Source of the DNA: Deinococcus grandis
Lineage (GTDB): Bacteria; Deinococcota; Deinococci; Deinococcales; Deinococcaceae
Length of the DNA stretch: 64,000 bases
Direction: 5' to 3'
Assembly (NCBI RefSeq): GCF_001485435.1
Contig: NZ_BCMS01000001.1
Span: 443,501 to 507,500, forward strand
The notes beneath the pieces are model-generated. The model was given only the letters and a program-made list of their open reading frames with translations. It was not told the DNA's origin and made no database searches. Each line of letters opens with the position of its first letter. Within the stretch, counting starts at the first letter, position 1. Below are positions 51,710 to 64,000 of the stretch, piece after piece. The position numbers and the translations under genes were made by a program.

Positions 51710-52759
51710 TTACGCGGCGTGGTGCCCGAGGACCTGCGTGAGGGCCTGCACGACCTGTGGGTCGAAGTGCGTGCCGCTGCCCTGCTGCACGAAGTGCAGG
51801 GCGTCGCCGGGCGTCCAGGCGGCCTTGTACGCGCGGGGGCTGGTCAGGGCGTCGAACACGTCGCACGCGGCGAAGATCCGGGCGGTCAGGGGAATGGCGG
51901 TGCCGCTGCGGCCGCGCGGGTAGCCGCTGCCGTCCCAGCGTTCGTGGTGCGCGGCGATGACGTCCAGCGCCTCGGGCGGCAGGAACGGCAGCTGCCGGGC
52001 GAGGTTCAGGCCCTCGTCGACGTGCTGGCGCATGCGTTCGCGCATGGCGGGCGTGAGTGGCCCGGGGTGGTGCAGGACGTCGTCTGGGAGGGTCAGTTTG
52101 CCGATGTCGTGCAGGTACGCGCCCCAGCGCAGGGCGCCCAGCGCGTCGGGCGCGAGGTGCATGGCCTGCCCGACCAGCGTGGCGAGTTGCGTGACGCGGT
52201 CGGTGTGGCCGCGCAGGTCGTGGTCGCGGGCTTCCAGCGCGAGACTCAGGGCGCGCAGGGCGTGTTCGTGCGCGTCGCGTTCGCGTTCCTCGGCGTGCAG
52301 GCGCGCGGCGACCAGCGTGACCAGCCCGGCCAGGGTGCGCAGCAGGTGGCAGTCCCCGGGGCGCCACGGGCCGCTGTCGGGCCGGGTCATGAGCAGGGCG
52401 CCCAGCAGCTCGCCGCCCCGCTCGCGGATGGGCGCGGCCAGCAGCGCGGGGTGGTGCGCGGTGGCGGGCAGGTTCAGCAGGTCCGGTTCGTGCGTCAGGC
52501 GGCGCAGCAGGTCCGGCGGGAGGGTGGGCAGCGGGGCGGGGCCGCGGCTGATCCGCGCGGGGTAGCTGGGTTCGGTGGTCAGGACGGCGCGGCTGGAGGC
52601 GGGGTGGTCGCGGCGCTGGTAGTACGCGGCGGCGCTGGCGCTGGTGTGGCCCGTGATGGTCTGGAGGACCGGGTTCAGCGCGCCGGGCAGGCTGCTGGCC
52701 GTGAGGCCCACCTGCGTCAGGTGCAGGGTGAGATCACTGGGGAGCGGGCCGGTGTCCAT
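51710..52759 (-). CDS. HD-GYP domain phosphodiesterase with GAF-like sensor
   Basis: 349 residues. The N-terminal 150 residues look like a GAF sensor (ALLAAPIRERGGELLGALLMTR). The HD-GYP domain follows: GHTDRVTQLA, LHDIGKLTLPDDVLHHPG, HHERWDGSGYPRG, ACDVFDAL. It likely degrades cyclic di-GMP. ATG 52759 was chosen because the long upstream reading begins with low-quality sequence. Confidence 0.9.
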   Translation of the reverse strand: MDTGPLPSDLTLHLTQVGLTASSLPGALNPVLQTITGHTSASAAAYYQRRDHPASSRAVLTTEPSYPARISRGPAPLPTLPPDLLRRLTHEPDLLNLPATAHHPALLAAPIRERGGELLGALLMTRPDSGPWRPGDCHLLRTLAGLVTLVAARLHAEERERDAHEHALRALSLALEARDHDLRGHTDRVTQLATLVGQAMHLAPDALGALRWGAYLHDIGKLTLPDDVLHHPGPLTPAMRERMRQHVDEGLNLARQLPFLPPEALDVIAAHHERWDGSGYPRGRSGTAIPLTARIFAACDVFDALTSPRAYKAAWTPGDALHFVQQGSGTHFDPQVVQALTQVLGHHAA

Positions 52760-52858
52760 CGGACCTTCACTATCGCACGCGGGCGTGTAAAAGTTCACAT
52801 AAAAGGGTGAGGGGAGTGCCGCTGCACCCCCCATGCGCCCCCACTGCGTGAACCCGGT

Positions 52859-54085
<1,227 letters not shown>

Positions 54086-54175
54086 GACCTCACGGTAACA
54101 CCCCCCCACCCCGCGGACAGGGGGCGTGTCTTTGCAGGTCAGACGACGGGGCAGGTGACGTCCCGGCGTCGGTGC

Positions 54176-54796
54176 TCAGCTCTTACTGGGGCCGCCCGCC
54201 GACGCGGGGCGCGGCACCGCCGGGGTCTCGTTCGCAGGGGTGTGGCCGCGCACGTCCCGGAGCATCTCGCGGATCAGGGCGAAGTCCGCCTCGATATCCC
54301 CGGTGGGGGTCACGTACCCGATCACGCCCACCTGCTTGCGGCCCCAGTCCAGGACGGTCACGCCGATGGGCACGCCTGCCTCCAGCGCCATGTAGTAGAA
54401 CCCGGTTCGCCAGTACTCCCCGCGGCTGCGGGTGCCTTCGGGCGCGACGACCAGCATGATCTCCGGTTCACGGTCGATCAGGGTGACCACGCCGTCCACG
54501 AAGTTCCCCCCGGCGCGGCGGCGGTCCACCGGCAGGCCCCCCACCGCGCGCATGAACAGGCCCAGCGGGAACGTGAACAGCTGGTGTTTCGCCACGAACC
54601 GCACGGGGGAGCGGGTGGACCACATGAAGAACAGCCCCGGCCAGAAATCCGCGTTGTGCGTGTGGGGGGCGACGGCACCGACGAACTTTGGTCCGGGCGG
54701 CGGGGCGAGCACGGGCCGCCAGCCCACCAGGCGCATGGCGGTCAGTGCCAGACGGGAGAACAGGGTGGGACGGCGACCGGGCCAGAGAGCAGACAT
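54176..54796 (-). CDS. PlsC-type lysophospholipid acyltransferase
   Basis: 206 residues. HX4D as PHTHNADFW and the EGTRSRGEYW motif near residue 120. Probably acylates a lysophospholipid at the membrane. Start at 54796 has TACGCT 8 nt upstream. The next 145 bases to the small protein gene at 54941 contain no recognised feature. Confidence 0.85.
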   Translation of the reverse strand: MSALWPGRRPTLFSRLALTAMRLVGWRPVLAPPPGPKFVGAVAPHTHNADFWPGLFFMWSTRSPVRFVAKHQLFTFPLGLFMRAVGGLPVDRRRAGGNFVDGVVTLIDREPEIMLVVAPEGTRSRGEYWRTGFYYMALEAGVPIGVTVLDWGRKQVGVIGYVTPTGDIEADFALIREMLRDVRGHTPANETPAVPRPASAGGPSKS

Positions 54797-54940
54797 CACC
54801 GTGCAGCGTAGCGGGGTGTCATGGTCCTGCCCGTGGGTTTGAACGCGGTCCAGAAAAACCGTCCCGTGCCGCAGGGGACAGCCCAGCATCTTGTCCCGGT
54901 GGAGCGACGGGCGGCGCCGGGGTGGCCAGGGCGGCCACGC

Positions 54941-55036
54941 TCAGCGGCGGTGACGGCGCACTCTGCCGGGACGCTCCTGCCACGCCGCGAGGAGCAGGGA
55001 TACCACGATGACCAGACCAGCCAGAAGTAGTTCCAT
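54941..55036 (-). CDS. Small single-helix membrane protein, 31 residues
   Basis: MELLLAGLVIVVSLLLAAW is one hydrophobic helix, followed by a basic tail (QERPGRVRRHRR). AAAGGAGAATCCACCT before ATG 55036 is a good ribosome site, unlike the many leaderless genes around it, and a candidate promoter lies at 55109-55138. Similar in size to KdpF-like or toxin-like small membrane proteins, but no kdp genes are here. Function unknown. Confidence 0.6.
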   Translation of the reverse strand: MELLLAGLVIVVSLLLAAWQERPGRVRRHRR

Positions 55037-55108
55037 AGGTGGATTCTCCTTTTCTTTATCTGACGTTAAGGTCACAGCCGGTAGAGCGGCCATGAAAAAC
55101 ATCTCAAG

Positions 55109-55138
55109 ATCATATGAAGACAGGTGGGTTGTGTCGAA
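55109..55138 (-). promoter_or_regulatory. Candidate promoter for 31-residue protein
   Basis: On the minus strand TTCGAC (55138-55133), 18-bp spacer and TATGAT (55114-55109). The region to 55197 is AT-richer than average. Weak -35, so moderate support only. Confidence 0.4.
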
Positions 55139-55196
55139 CCTCACCACCATACCCACCACCCAGGAATCCTGTCAAAACCCCACCCCCGCCAGACTC

Positions 55197-55330
55197 ATAC
55201 GGACTCCGGTTGAAAGGTTTGCAAAATCTTTCAACCCGAGCGGAGCGAGCAGGAGAGAAGCGAGTTTCGGACGTGGAGTTGACAGATCGGTGGTGTTCCG
55301 ATCTGTTAACGAAACAAACGGAATCCGTAT
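55197..55330 (+). repeat. 134-bp dispersed element, copy 3
   Basis: ATACGGACTCCG (55197-55208) and CGGAATCCGTAT (55319-55330) are near-perfect terminal inverted repeats. Internal hairpins: TTGAAAGGTTTGC...TCTTTCAA and ACAGATCGG-TGGTGTT-CCGATCTGT. Orientation opposite to copies 1 and 2. It ends 9 bp before the stop codon of the EVE gene. Confidence 0.88.
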
Positions 55331-55339
55331 CACACCCTG

Positions 55340-55822
55340 TCAACCCAGGCCCGCCACCTCCTCCAGGCTCAGGCCCGCCGCGTCCAGCGTCGCCCAGAAC
55401 GCCCCGGCCTCCACGGGCAGCACGCTCAGGCGCGAGCCCTTGCGCGTCAGGGCCGAGCCGTCCCATTCCGGCAGCCCCCGCAGCGCCTCCAGCGACACTA
55501 CCTGCGGAAACGCGATCAGCGGCTCCACGTCCACCATGCTCCAGCGCGGCGCCTCCACCGTGGACTTCGGATCGAAATACCTGCTCCCGGGGTCGAACTG
55601 CAGGTCATCCGCGTACGCCGCGCGGCACACCCGCGCCACGCCCGCCACGCCCACCGGCTTCGCGTTCGAGTGGTAGAAGAGACACAGGTCCCCCTCGCGC
55701 ATCTCGCGCAGGACATTCCGCGCCTGATAGTTCCGCACGCCATTCCACGGCTCCCGCCCCACCCGCACCAGATCCGCGAAGCCGAACACGTCGGGCTCCG
55801 ATTTCAACAGCCAGAAACGCAT
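55340..55822 (-). CDS. EVE-domain protein
   Basis: 160 residues. WLLKSEPDVFGFADLVR, GVRNYQARNVLREMREGDLCLFYHSN and the C-terminal LSVLPVEAGAF are the conserved EVE blocks (PUA-like fold), which bind modified bases in DNA or RNA. TAGGCT 7 nt before the ATG (leaderless). Divergent from the protease gene. Confidence 0.92.
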   Translation of the reverse strand: MRFWLLKSEPDVFGFADLVRVGREPWNGVRNYQARNVLREMREGDLCLFYHSNAKPVGVAGVARVCRAAYADDLQFDPGSRYFDPKSTVEAPRWSMVDVEPLIAFPQVVSLEALRGLPEWDGSALTRKGSRLSVLPVEAGAFWATLDAAGLSLEEVAGLG

Positions 55823-55904
55823 GACGCCCAGCCTAGGGCATCACCCGGCCTGTTCGGTTCCCTCTGCCACCGTCCCCGCGTGCGGGGCGCCCTAGACTGA
55901 CGGC

Positions 55905-56990
<1,086 letters not shown>

Positions 56991-57046
56991 AGCAGAGGTT
57001 ACCCTCCACCCACCGGCGCTTCAGCCGCGCCCGCCAGACTGGAGGG

Positions 57047-57262
57047 ATGTCGAGAGCATTCGTGAAAGAAGATGAGGGACAGCGCTGGACGCCGCCCGCC
57101 CCGCCGCGCGCCTACCGCGTGGTGTGGACCGGCGACCCGGACGCCCCCGAGGTCCTGAAGGAAACCGACGACCTGCTCGAAGCCCTGCGCTGGATGCAGG
57201 CCCGCGACCGCCACGAGTTCGAACTGCGCGACGGACGCGGGGCACTGCTCGCCACCGGGTAG
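57047..57262 (+). CDS. Small conserved-looking protein with SRAFVKE start
   Basis: 71 residues, soluble, acidic; MSRAFVKEDEGQRW, then YRVVWTGDPDAPEVLKETDDLLEAL and a short beta end. SRAFVKE also starts some GreA/GreB-like factors, but no Gre domain follows. GGAGGG lies directly before the ATG. Function unknown. Confidence 0.65.
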   Translation: MSRAFVKEDEGQRWTPPAPPRAYRVVWTGDPDAPEVLKETDDLLEALRWMQARDRHEFELRDGRGALLATG

Positions 57263-57271
57263 GGGAGAGGC

Positions 57272-58180
57272 CTACCAGTCGCCTTCGAGGGTCAGGCGCA
57301 CGGTCCCGGCCAGCGTCTGCCCCGGCGACAGCACCCGCAGGTCCACGCCCGGCACGCCCTGCCCCGCTAGGTTGAACGCGTCCGTCGCGTGTGACACGGG
57401 CTCCAGCGCGAGGCTGCCGTCCGGCGCGGTGAACACCACCAGATGCGAGTACACGTTGTCCGCCGTGACCGTCAGTGCCCGCGCGCCCCAGTCCAGCCGC
57501 GCCACGCCGTCCCACGCCGTGTACGTCGTGTTGATCTCCCGCCCCCCCACCGGAGTAGGCGTGCGGTAGTCCTCGTCGGGGTGCAGATCGCGGGCCGCGC
57601 CGACCGTCAGGACGCGCTCGTCCGTGTCGTAGATCAGTTCCGCGCCCACCGTCAGGGCCGGGTCCACGCCCGGCAGGTCCGGTTGCACGCGCGCGAAGTA
57701 CGGGTGCAGCCCCATCCCTGCGGGCATGTCGCTGGTGTCCTCGTTCGTGAGGGTCAGCGTCATGTCCAGGTGCGGCCCGTGCAGGCGGTACTCGATGCCC
57801 GCCGTGAACGCCCACGGCCAGTTCACGTCCGCGAACTCGCGCGAGTCGAAGGTGCAGCGAAGGTGCGTGTCGTCCACCCGCTCGGCGTGCCAGGGGCGGT
57901 TGCGGACGTCGCCGTGCTGTGCCAGTCCGTCCTTCGTGTTCGGGCGCAACTGGATCTCACGGTCCCCGAACACGAATTTCGCGTCGCGCACGCGGTTGCT
58001 GAACGGAATCAGCGTGAAGCTCGCGCACTGGCTGCTCGTCTCCACGCCCCCCAGTTCGACGGGGCGCAGGACCGGGCGGCCCGAGGTTGCGCGCAGGTTC
58101 AGCACGCTGGCCCCCACCTCCGGCAGGACCTCCAGCGTCAGCTGCTCACCGCGCAGGACCTCCACCCGGCGGTCACTCAC
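57272..58180 (-). CDS. Aldose 1-epimerase family protein
   Basis: 302 residues. Galactose mutarotase fold: FTLIPFSNRVRDAKF, NRPWHAER, GLHPYFARVQPD with the catalytic His and LALEPVSHATDAFN with Glu. Interconverts alpha and beta anomers of an aldose. GTG 58180 overlaps the methyltransferase stop (GTGA); longer in-frame reading rejected. Confidence 0.88.
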   Translation of the reverse strand: MSDRRVEVLRGEQLTLEVLPEVGASVLNLRATSGRPVLRPVELGGVETSSQCASFTLIPFSNRVRDAKFVFGDREIQLRPNTKDGLAQHGDVRNRPWHAERVDDTHLRCTFDSREFADVNWPWAFTAGIEYRLHGPHLDMTLTLTNEDTSDMPAGMGLHPYFARVQPDLPGVDPALTVGAELIYDTDERVLTVGAARDLHPDEDYRTPTPVGGREINTTYTAWDGVARLDWGARALTVTADNVYSHLVVFTAPDGSLALEPVSHATDAFNLAGQGVPGVDLRVLSPGQTLAGTVRLTLEGDW

Positions 58181-58887
58181 GCGCGGCCCCGCGACGCCTC
58201 GAACAGCAGGATGCCCGCCGCGACCGACGCGTTCAGGCTCTGCACCCGCCCACGCACCGGAATGCTGACCAGCGCGTCGCACTTCTCACGGACCAGGCGG
58301 CGCATGCCCTCGCCCTCCGCGCCGATCACCAGCGCCACCTTCCCGCTGAAATCCACCTTCCGGACGTCCTGCGCCGCCTCGCCCGCCGCGCCGTACACCC
58401 ACACCCCGTCCTTCTTCAGGGCGTCCATCAGGCGCGGCAGGTTCTTCGTCTGCGCGACCGGCAGGTAACTCGTGGCCCCCGCCGCCGTCTTCGCCACGAC
58501 CGGCGACAGCGGCGCGCTGCGGCGCTCCTCGACGACCACACCGTGCGCGCCCAGCACCTCCGCGCTGCGGATGATCGCCCCGAAATTCCGCGGATCCGTG
58601 ATGCCGTCCAGCAGCACGATCAGCAGGTCCTCGCCGCGCTTCTCGGCGAGATCCAGGATGTCGTCCACCGACGCCCACTCCAGGTCCTCCACCTCGGCCA
58701 GGACGCCCTGATGCTGCGTCGTGCCCGCCAGCTGATCGAGTTCGATGCGCGGCGCGAACTTCATCCGCACACCCGTGGCCTTGAGCTGCGCCACGAACGC
58801 CTCTTCCACCCCACGCGCGACCAGCACCTCGGACACCCGTCCGTCCTGCAACGCTTCCAGCACCGGATTCCGCCCGTACAGCAACAT
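58177..58887 (-). CDS. rlmB: 23S rRNA (guanosine-2'-O)-methyltransferase, RlmB type
   Basis: 236 residues. LLYGRNPVLEALQDGRV is the substrate-binding N-domain start; SPOUT motifs LLDGITDPRNFGAIIRSAEVLGA, VALVIGAEGEGM and SIPVRGRVQSLNASVAAGI complete the knot. TACACT 7 nt before the ATG (leaderless). Confidence 0.93.
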   Translation of the reverse strand: MLLYGRNPVLEALQDGRVSEVLVARGVEEAFVAQLKATGVRMKFAPRIELDQLAGTTQHQGVLAEVEDLEWASVDDILDLAEKRGEDLLIVLLDGITDPRNFGAIIRSAEVLGAHGVVVEERRSAPLSPVVAKTAAGATSYLPVAQTKNLPRLMDALKKDGVWVYGAAGEAAQDVRKVDFSGKVALVIGAEGEGMRRLVREKCDALVSIPVRGRVQSLNASVAAGILLFEASRGRA

Positions 58888-58954
58888 AGAGGCCAGTGTA
58901 CGCGCCCGGAGCAGCGCGCGGCCCGCGCGCCGACAGGCGGGGGAGAGGCGACAG

Positions 58955-58980
58955 GAAAAACCCCCGCGCGGGGCGGGGGC
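58955..58980 (-). terminator. Intrinsic terminator of tRNA-Lys
   Basis: On the minus strand CCCCCGC (58979-58973) pairs with GCGGGGG (58967-58961), then TTTTT. It lies 10 bp after the tRNA-Lys CCA end and before the rlmB leaderless promoter. Confidence 0.88.
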
Positions 58981-58989
58981 TTCTCGGTG

Positions 58990-59065
<76 letters not shown>

Positions 59066-59077
59066 AGAGCGAGAAGA

Positions 59078-59102
59078 AGTATAAGGGCGCACCCGAAACC
59101 TG

Positions 59103-59106
<4 letters not shown>
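59078..59106 (-). promoter_or_regulatory. Consensus promoter of tRNA-Lys, overlapping folC stop
   Basis: On the minus strand TTGACA (59106-59101), 17-bp spacer, TATACT (59083-59078). The TGA of TTGACA is the folC stop codon (59105-59103). Same hexamers and spacing as the tRNA-Thr promoter. Confidence 0.9.
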
Positions 59107-60269
<1,163 letters not shown>

Positions 60270-60286
60270 GCCGGTCAGGGTACCGG

Positions 60287-61795
<1,509 letters not shown>

Positions 61796-61875
61796 TCACC
61801 GACCCCCAGAACGCCACATGTGACCCGCAGGCTAACAAGCCCGGAACCCCCAACGGACCGCACATCAGCGCAGCA

Positions 61876-62246
61876 ATGGGGGTGGTGAATGGGGGAGAGA
61901 CGGATCAAGCACCGCCACCCGCTCCGGCGCTGCCCTCGACGCGCCTACCGTCCAGCCCTGGCTCGACAAGCACCTGCCCAACCTCGTCAGCAAGGCGCAG
62001 GCCCTGCGCGACGGCGCGACGTGGACCGAGGTCGGCGCGCTGCTGGAAGCCGCGGTGCAGGCTGCTCAGGAACTCAAGCCGGTCCTCGCAGGCACAGCCC
62101 GCGCCGCGTTCGTCCTGGCGGTCGTGCAGTACCTGGTGCGCGAGTTCGCCTCCCCCATTGCCCAGTGGCTGCGCATACAGCCGGACAGCCCCTTCGCGGT
62201 CCTGCTCGTCGAGATGGCCTTCAAGCGGCTGTTCCCGGGCGGGTAA
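61876..62246 (+). pseudogene. Small GC-rich gene with apparent frameshift
   Basis: A plausible start (MGVVNGGETDQAPPPAPA, frame of 61876) runs for about 17 codons, then the coding-like sequence continues one frame over as LDAPTVQPWLDKHLPNLVSK up to a stop at 62246. In that second frame no ATG, GTG or TTG exists upstream. The joined protein would be about 120 residues with a hydrophobic C-terminal part (AAFVLAVVQYLVREF). It may be a broken gene or a sequencing error. Confidence 0.5.
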
Positions 62247-62400
62247 GGTACGGACAACGCTGACCCGGCTGGCGTAATTGTGGCAAATCGGTTAGACAAA
62301 AACATAATGACTTGGATAAGCTTGAGGCCTTGGGACGGGGAGACGCTCAAGAGTGTGGTATGACCCTTCCATGTCAACTCAAGCAAAAGGAGGTGCTGTC

Positions 62401-63126
62401 ATGGAGACCCTAAAGATCCGAGTAGAAGGGGAATTTGACGGGCGCAAGGTTAGCCTTTCCAACGTCCCTCTGGCTGCCATGACCACCTCCTTTGAGGCTC
62501 TTAAAAAACTGCTGGCGCGCACATCTAACATGGCTGACCAAACTTCGGTCAGCTTGGTCGAAGGCTCTGTATGCGTAGAAGCGCATTTGCCAACTGATGC
62601 TGCTGTCGTGCTGGGACGCAGCACGCGCGAACGCACCCTGTCTGAATCTGACCCCTATGCCGAGTTTGTTCGCACCCTGGAGCGGGCGGCATCACAAAGC
62701 GGCCTCACGTATTCAGTCTACGAAGATCAATCTGAATTGACTCGGATAACGCCAGAGCGTGGTGCTTCTCTGACTATCACACAGAGAAAATGGATTCATA
62801 CAAGCATGATGATCTATGGCTTCCTATTTAACATGGGCGGCAAGAATCCCAATATCCATGTCGAAACCGAAGAATACGGCCGGGTTCGGATCGATATCGA
62901 TCAGCGGAGCATCCGAAGCTTACAGCTGTATCAGTACTACAACTTCGAGGTTGAAGGCCCAATTCTGCTTGAGAATCCACCACAGCTTGGAGCCCTGAAG
63001 TTCGTGCGCGCCATTAGAGCCAGTGGTGAGACGTCTCTCGAAGAGGCTATCGCCATTGAGGGTCCTAAATGGGCTGGTGGCGACTCTATGAAGTGGTTAG
63101 AGGAATTGCGTCGGGGGGCTGAATGA
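62401..63126 (+). CDS. Unknown protein coupled to PIN-domain protein
   Basis: 241 residues, family not recognised. Residues 1-60 are strand-helix rich (ETLKIRVEGEFDGRKV), the middle has LTITQRKWIHTSMMIYGFLF, and residues 145-188 (GGKNPNIHVETEEYGRVRID) look like a small beta-barrel. No signal or membrane helix. AT-richer and with less biased codons than the window. AAGGAGG lies 10 nt before ATG 62401 (alternative ATG 62371). Overlaps the PIN gene by four bases, suggesting one functional unit such as toxin-antidote or nuclease-regulator. Confidence 0.75.
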   Translation: METLKIRVEGEFDGRKVSLSNVPLAAMTTSFEALKKLLARTSNMADQTSVSLVEGSVCVEAHLPTDAAVVLGRSTRERTLSESDPYAEFVRTLERAASQSGLTYSVYEDQSELTRITPERGASLTITQRKWIHTSMMIYGFLFNMGGKNPNIHVETEEYGRVRIDIDQRSIRSLQLYQYYNFEVEGPILLENPPQLGALKFVRAIRASGETSLEEAIAIEGPKWAGGDSMKWLEELRRGAE

Positions 63127-63662
63127 GCATTAAAATACCCAAGCGAGTTATGCTGGATACCTCGTTTATGATCCAACTCATGGACACTACTGGTAAGTTC
63201 CATGCTCACGCTCTTGGCTACTTCGGACTAATAAAAAACCCCAGCACTACTCTGTATATTTCAACCCTTGCCGTAAGCGAGTATCAATTTCGCGGCGATA
63301 TTGAAGTCGTCATTGATATGACGGGCGCGAGATTGTTAAGTTACGACTTCAGGCACGCTGCAGCGTATCCAGAAGCGGCTAAAAAACATCATTGGATATA
63401 CGATCAGAAGAAGCCGGATAGGACGGCATTGGTTGTGGATCTAATGATGGTGGTCCAAGCACAAGTGATGGGAATTGACGGCTTCATTACTGGTGATAAG
63501 CGCCTAATTACTAATTTTTTGTCAGGGTCTGACATCCAGGCATTGGACATCACACGGTCCACTGTGGAACTGGCTCCACTTTACGCACCTTCTGATGAGT
63601 CTGCTCCCGTCGTTCCTACTCCTGACGAGGACGGCGAGGACAGCGCCCAGCGCCTCAACTAA
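63123..63662 (+). CDS. PIN-domain protein (probable ribonuclease)
   Basis: 179 residues. Acidic residues in PIN order: Asp12 (VMLDTSFMI), Glu53 (AVSEYQF), Asp106 (VVDLMMVVQAQ) and Asp125 (ITGDKRLI), a complete metal site for single-strand RNA cleavage. A disordered acidic tail follows. ATG overlaps the 241-residue gene stop (ATGA). PIN proteins are typically VapC-like toxins with a small antitoxin; here the partner is far larger than VapB, so this is not a standard VapBC pair. Confidence 0.82.
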   Translation: MSIKIPKRVMLDTSFMIQLMDTTGKFHAHALGYFGLIKNPSTTLYISTLAVSEYQFRGDIEVVIDMTGARLLSYDFRHAAAYPEAAKKHHWIYDQKKPDRTALVVDLMMVVQAQVMGIDGFITGDKRLITNFLSGSDIQALDITRSTVELAPLYAPSDESAPVVPTPDEDGEDSAQRLN

Positions 63663-63669
63663 ACCTTAT

Positions 63670-63707
63670 GCCCCCACCCTTGCCTGCGCTGGGATGGGGG
63701 CGTTTTT
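63670..63707 (+). terminator. Intrinsic terminator after PIN gene
   Basis: GCCCCCA-CCC (63670-63679) pairs with GGG-A-TGGGGGC (63691-63701) with one bulged A, followed by TTTTT. Ends the two-gene insert unit. Confidence 0.88.
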
Positions 63708-63733
63708 CCTTATCCACGTCCCGCCTGCGGATG

Positions 63734-63852
63734 ATCTGGTGGACCGAGCCGGGAATCGTGAACGCAGGCAGGCCCGGTGAGACGTCTACCTGGATCTCCA
63801 TCGTCCCCGCGTCCACCCCGAACAGCGCCGTGCTCTGCACCCTTACCAGCAC
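63734..63852 (-). pseudogene. comM 5' fragment (truncated)
   Basis: GTG 63852 starts MLVRVQSTALFGVDAGTME..VDVSPGLPAFT, about 70 percent like the ComM N-terminus, then homology stops after about 39 codons at the insert edge; the reading continues into unrelated sequence. The complete comM lies 2 kb to the left on the same strand. Confidence 0.82.
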
Positions 63853-63893
63853 TCACCGACTCCCAGAACGTCACATGTGGCCCGCAGGCTAAC
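63734..63893 (-). repeat. Duplicated block, truncated comM copy
   Basis: Direct repeat of 61679-61835 as described there, containing the decayed comM 5' end and its upstream region with CACATGTGGCCCGCAGGCTAACAAG. Flanks the insert on the right. Confidence 0.8.
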
Positions 63894-63903
63894 AAGAGTG
63901 TCC

Positions 63904-63941
63904 CCCCCGACAGCGCCACATGAGCGGCTGTCCGGGGGGCG
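63904..63941 (-). terminator. Hairpin after right-edge gene
   Basis: CCCCCCGACAGC pairs with GCTGTC-C-GGGGGG with one bulge; no T run. It lies just after the stop of the minus-strand gene at the right edge. Confidence 0.6.
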
Positions 63942-63954
63942 TCGGTGATCGATT

Positions 63955-64000
63955 ACGCCTGTTCTTTGGCGGGAACGGCGACAGTGTCGGCGGTGACGGG
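63955..64000 (-). CDS. C-terminal end of an unknown protein
   Basis: Only the last 15 codons are in the window, ending VTADTVAVPAKEQA and TAA at 63957-63955. Too short to identify. It would transcribe toward the comM-flanking insert. Confidence 0.5.

Noticed and set aside
54941..55036. KdpF
   Set aside because: Size and single helix fit, but no kdpA, kdpB or kdpC is present nearby.
63123..63662. Standard VapBC toxin-antitoxin
   Set aside because: The partner is 241 residues without an AbrB, RHH or Phd fold visible, so the VapB role cannot be assigned.
61796..63900. Integrase or transposase in the comM-flanking insert
   Set aside because: Both full-length genes were read: one has no recombinase motif and the other is a PIN protein; no DDE or tyrosine recombinase pattern appears.

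Overview
The window looks like a Deinococcus chromosome segment. Base composition is very GC-rich, and the gene set is typical of the genus: a CrtO ketolase, a CruF hydratase and a P450 for deinoxanthin-type carotenoids, a BshB-like deacetylase for bacillithiol, a Thermus/Deinococcus-type seven-iron ferredoxin, and the riboflavin operon ribD-ribE-ribBA-ribH behind an FMN riboswitch. Many starts sit 5-8 nt after a TANNNT box with no Shine-Dalgarno sequence, the leaderless pattern known from Deinococcus. The species cannot be named from the sequence alone.

Layout. 0-4.7 kb: ferredoxin end, M32 carboxypeptidase, a cysteine-free sirtuin, an NmrA-type protein. 4.8-8.8 kb: FMN riboswitch and riboflavin operon. 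9-16 kb: creatininase-family hydrolase, lipoprotein, a sulfhydrylase-type PLP enzyme, a TM2 protein with repeated SWVD motifs, a methyltransferase, tRNA-Thr(CGT). 16-24.6 kb: BshB1, an orphan ParA next to a peroxiredoxin, acyl-ACP desaturase, YdjC/ChbG deacetylase with an MFS carrier, PrmC, Jag/KhpB, LMW phosphatase. 24.5-34.2 kb: a long minus-strand carotenoid region (CrtO, Nudix, CruF, CruD-like acyltransferase, CruC-like glycosyltransferase, secreted protein, CrtD-like desaturase, P450, DUF418 protein). 34.3-43.8 kb: a pilin-like chimera, an autoregulated-looking XRE/membrane pair, pabC and a pabB-pabA fusion, M24 peptidase, two phosphoesterases. 44-50.7 kb: glutamate synthase gltB-gltD. 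50.7-61.8 kb: HD-GYP, glyA, EVE protein, DegP-like protease, aldose epimerase, RlmB, tRNA-Lys(CTT), folC, comM. 61.7-63.9 kb: an AT-richer two-gene insert beside comM, flanked by a duplicated comM 5' end. A minus-strand gene of unknown function runs off the right edge.

How the genes work together. The rib genes make FMN/FAD precursors under feedback from the riboswitch. CrtO, CruF, CrtD-like and P450 genes can modify an acyclic or monocyclic carotene toward deinoxanthin, while the overlapping CruF-CruD-CruC order suggests the tertiary hydroxyl is further glycosylated and acylated. PabC and PabB-PabA supply p-aminobenzoate, and FolC and GlyA serve folate one-carbon metabolism elsewhere in the window.

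Non-coding structure is rich. A 134-bp element with imperfect terminal inverted repeats occurs three times at exactly the same length. Two tRNA genes have near-perfect TTGACA-N17-TATACT promoters. The least explained part is the comM-flanking island with a PIN-domain protein and a tightly coupled 241-residue protein of unknown family. No integrase, transposase or CRISPR array was seen.
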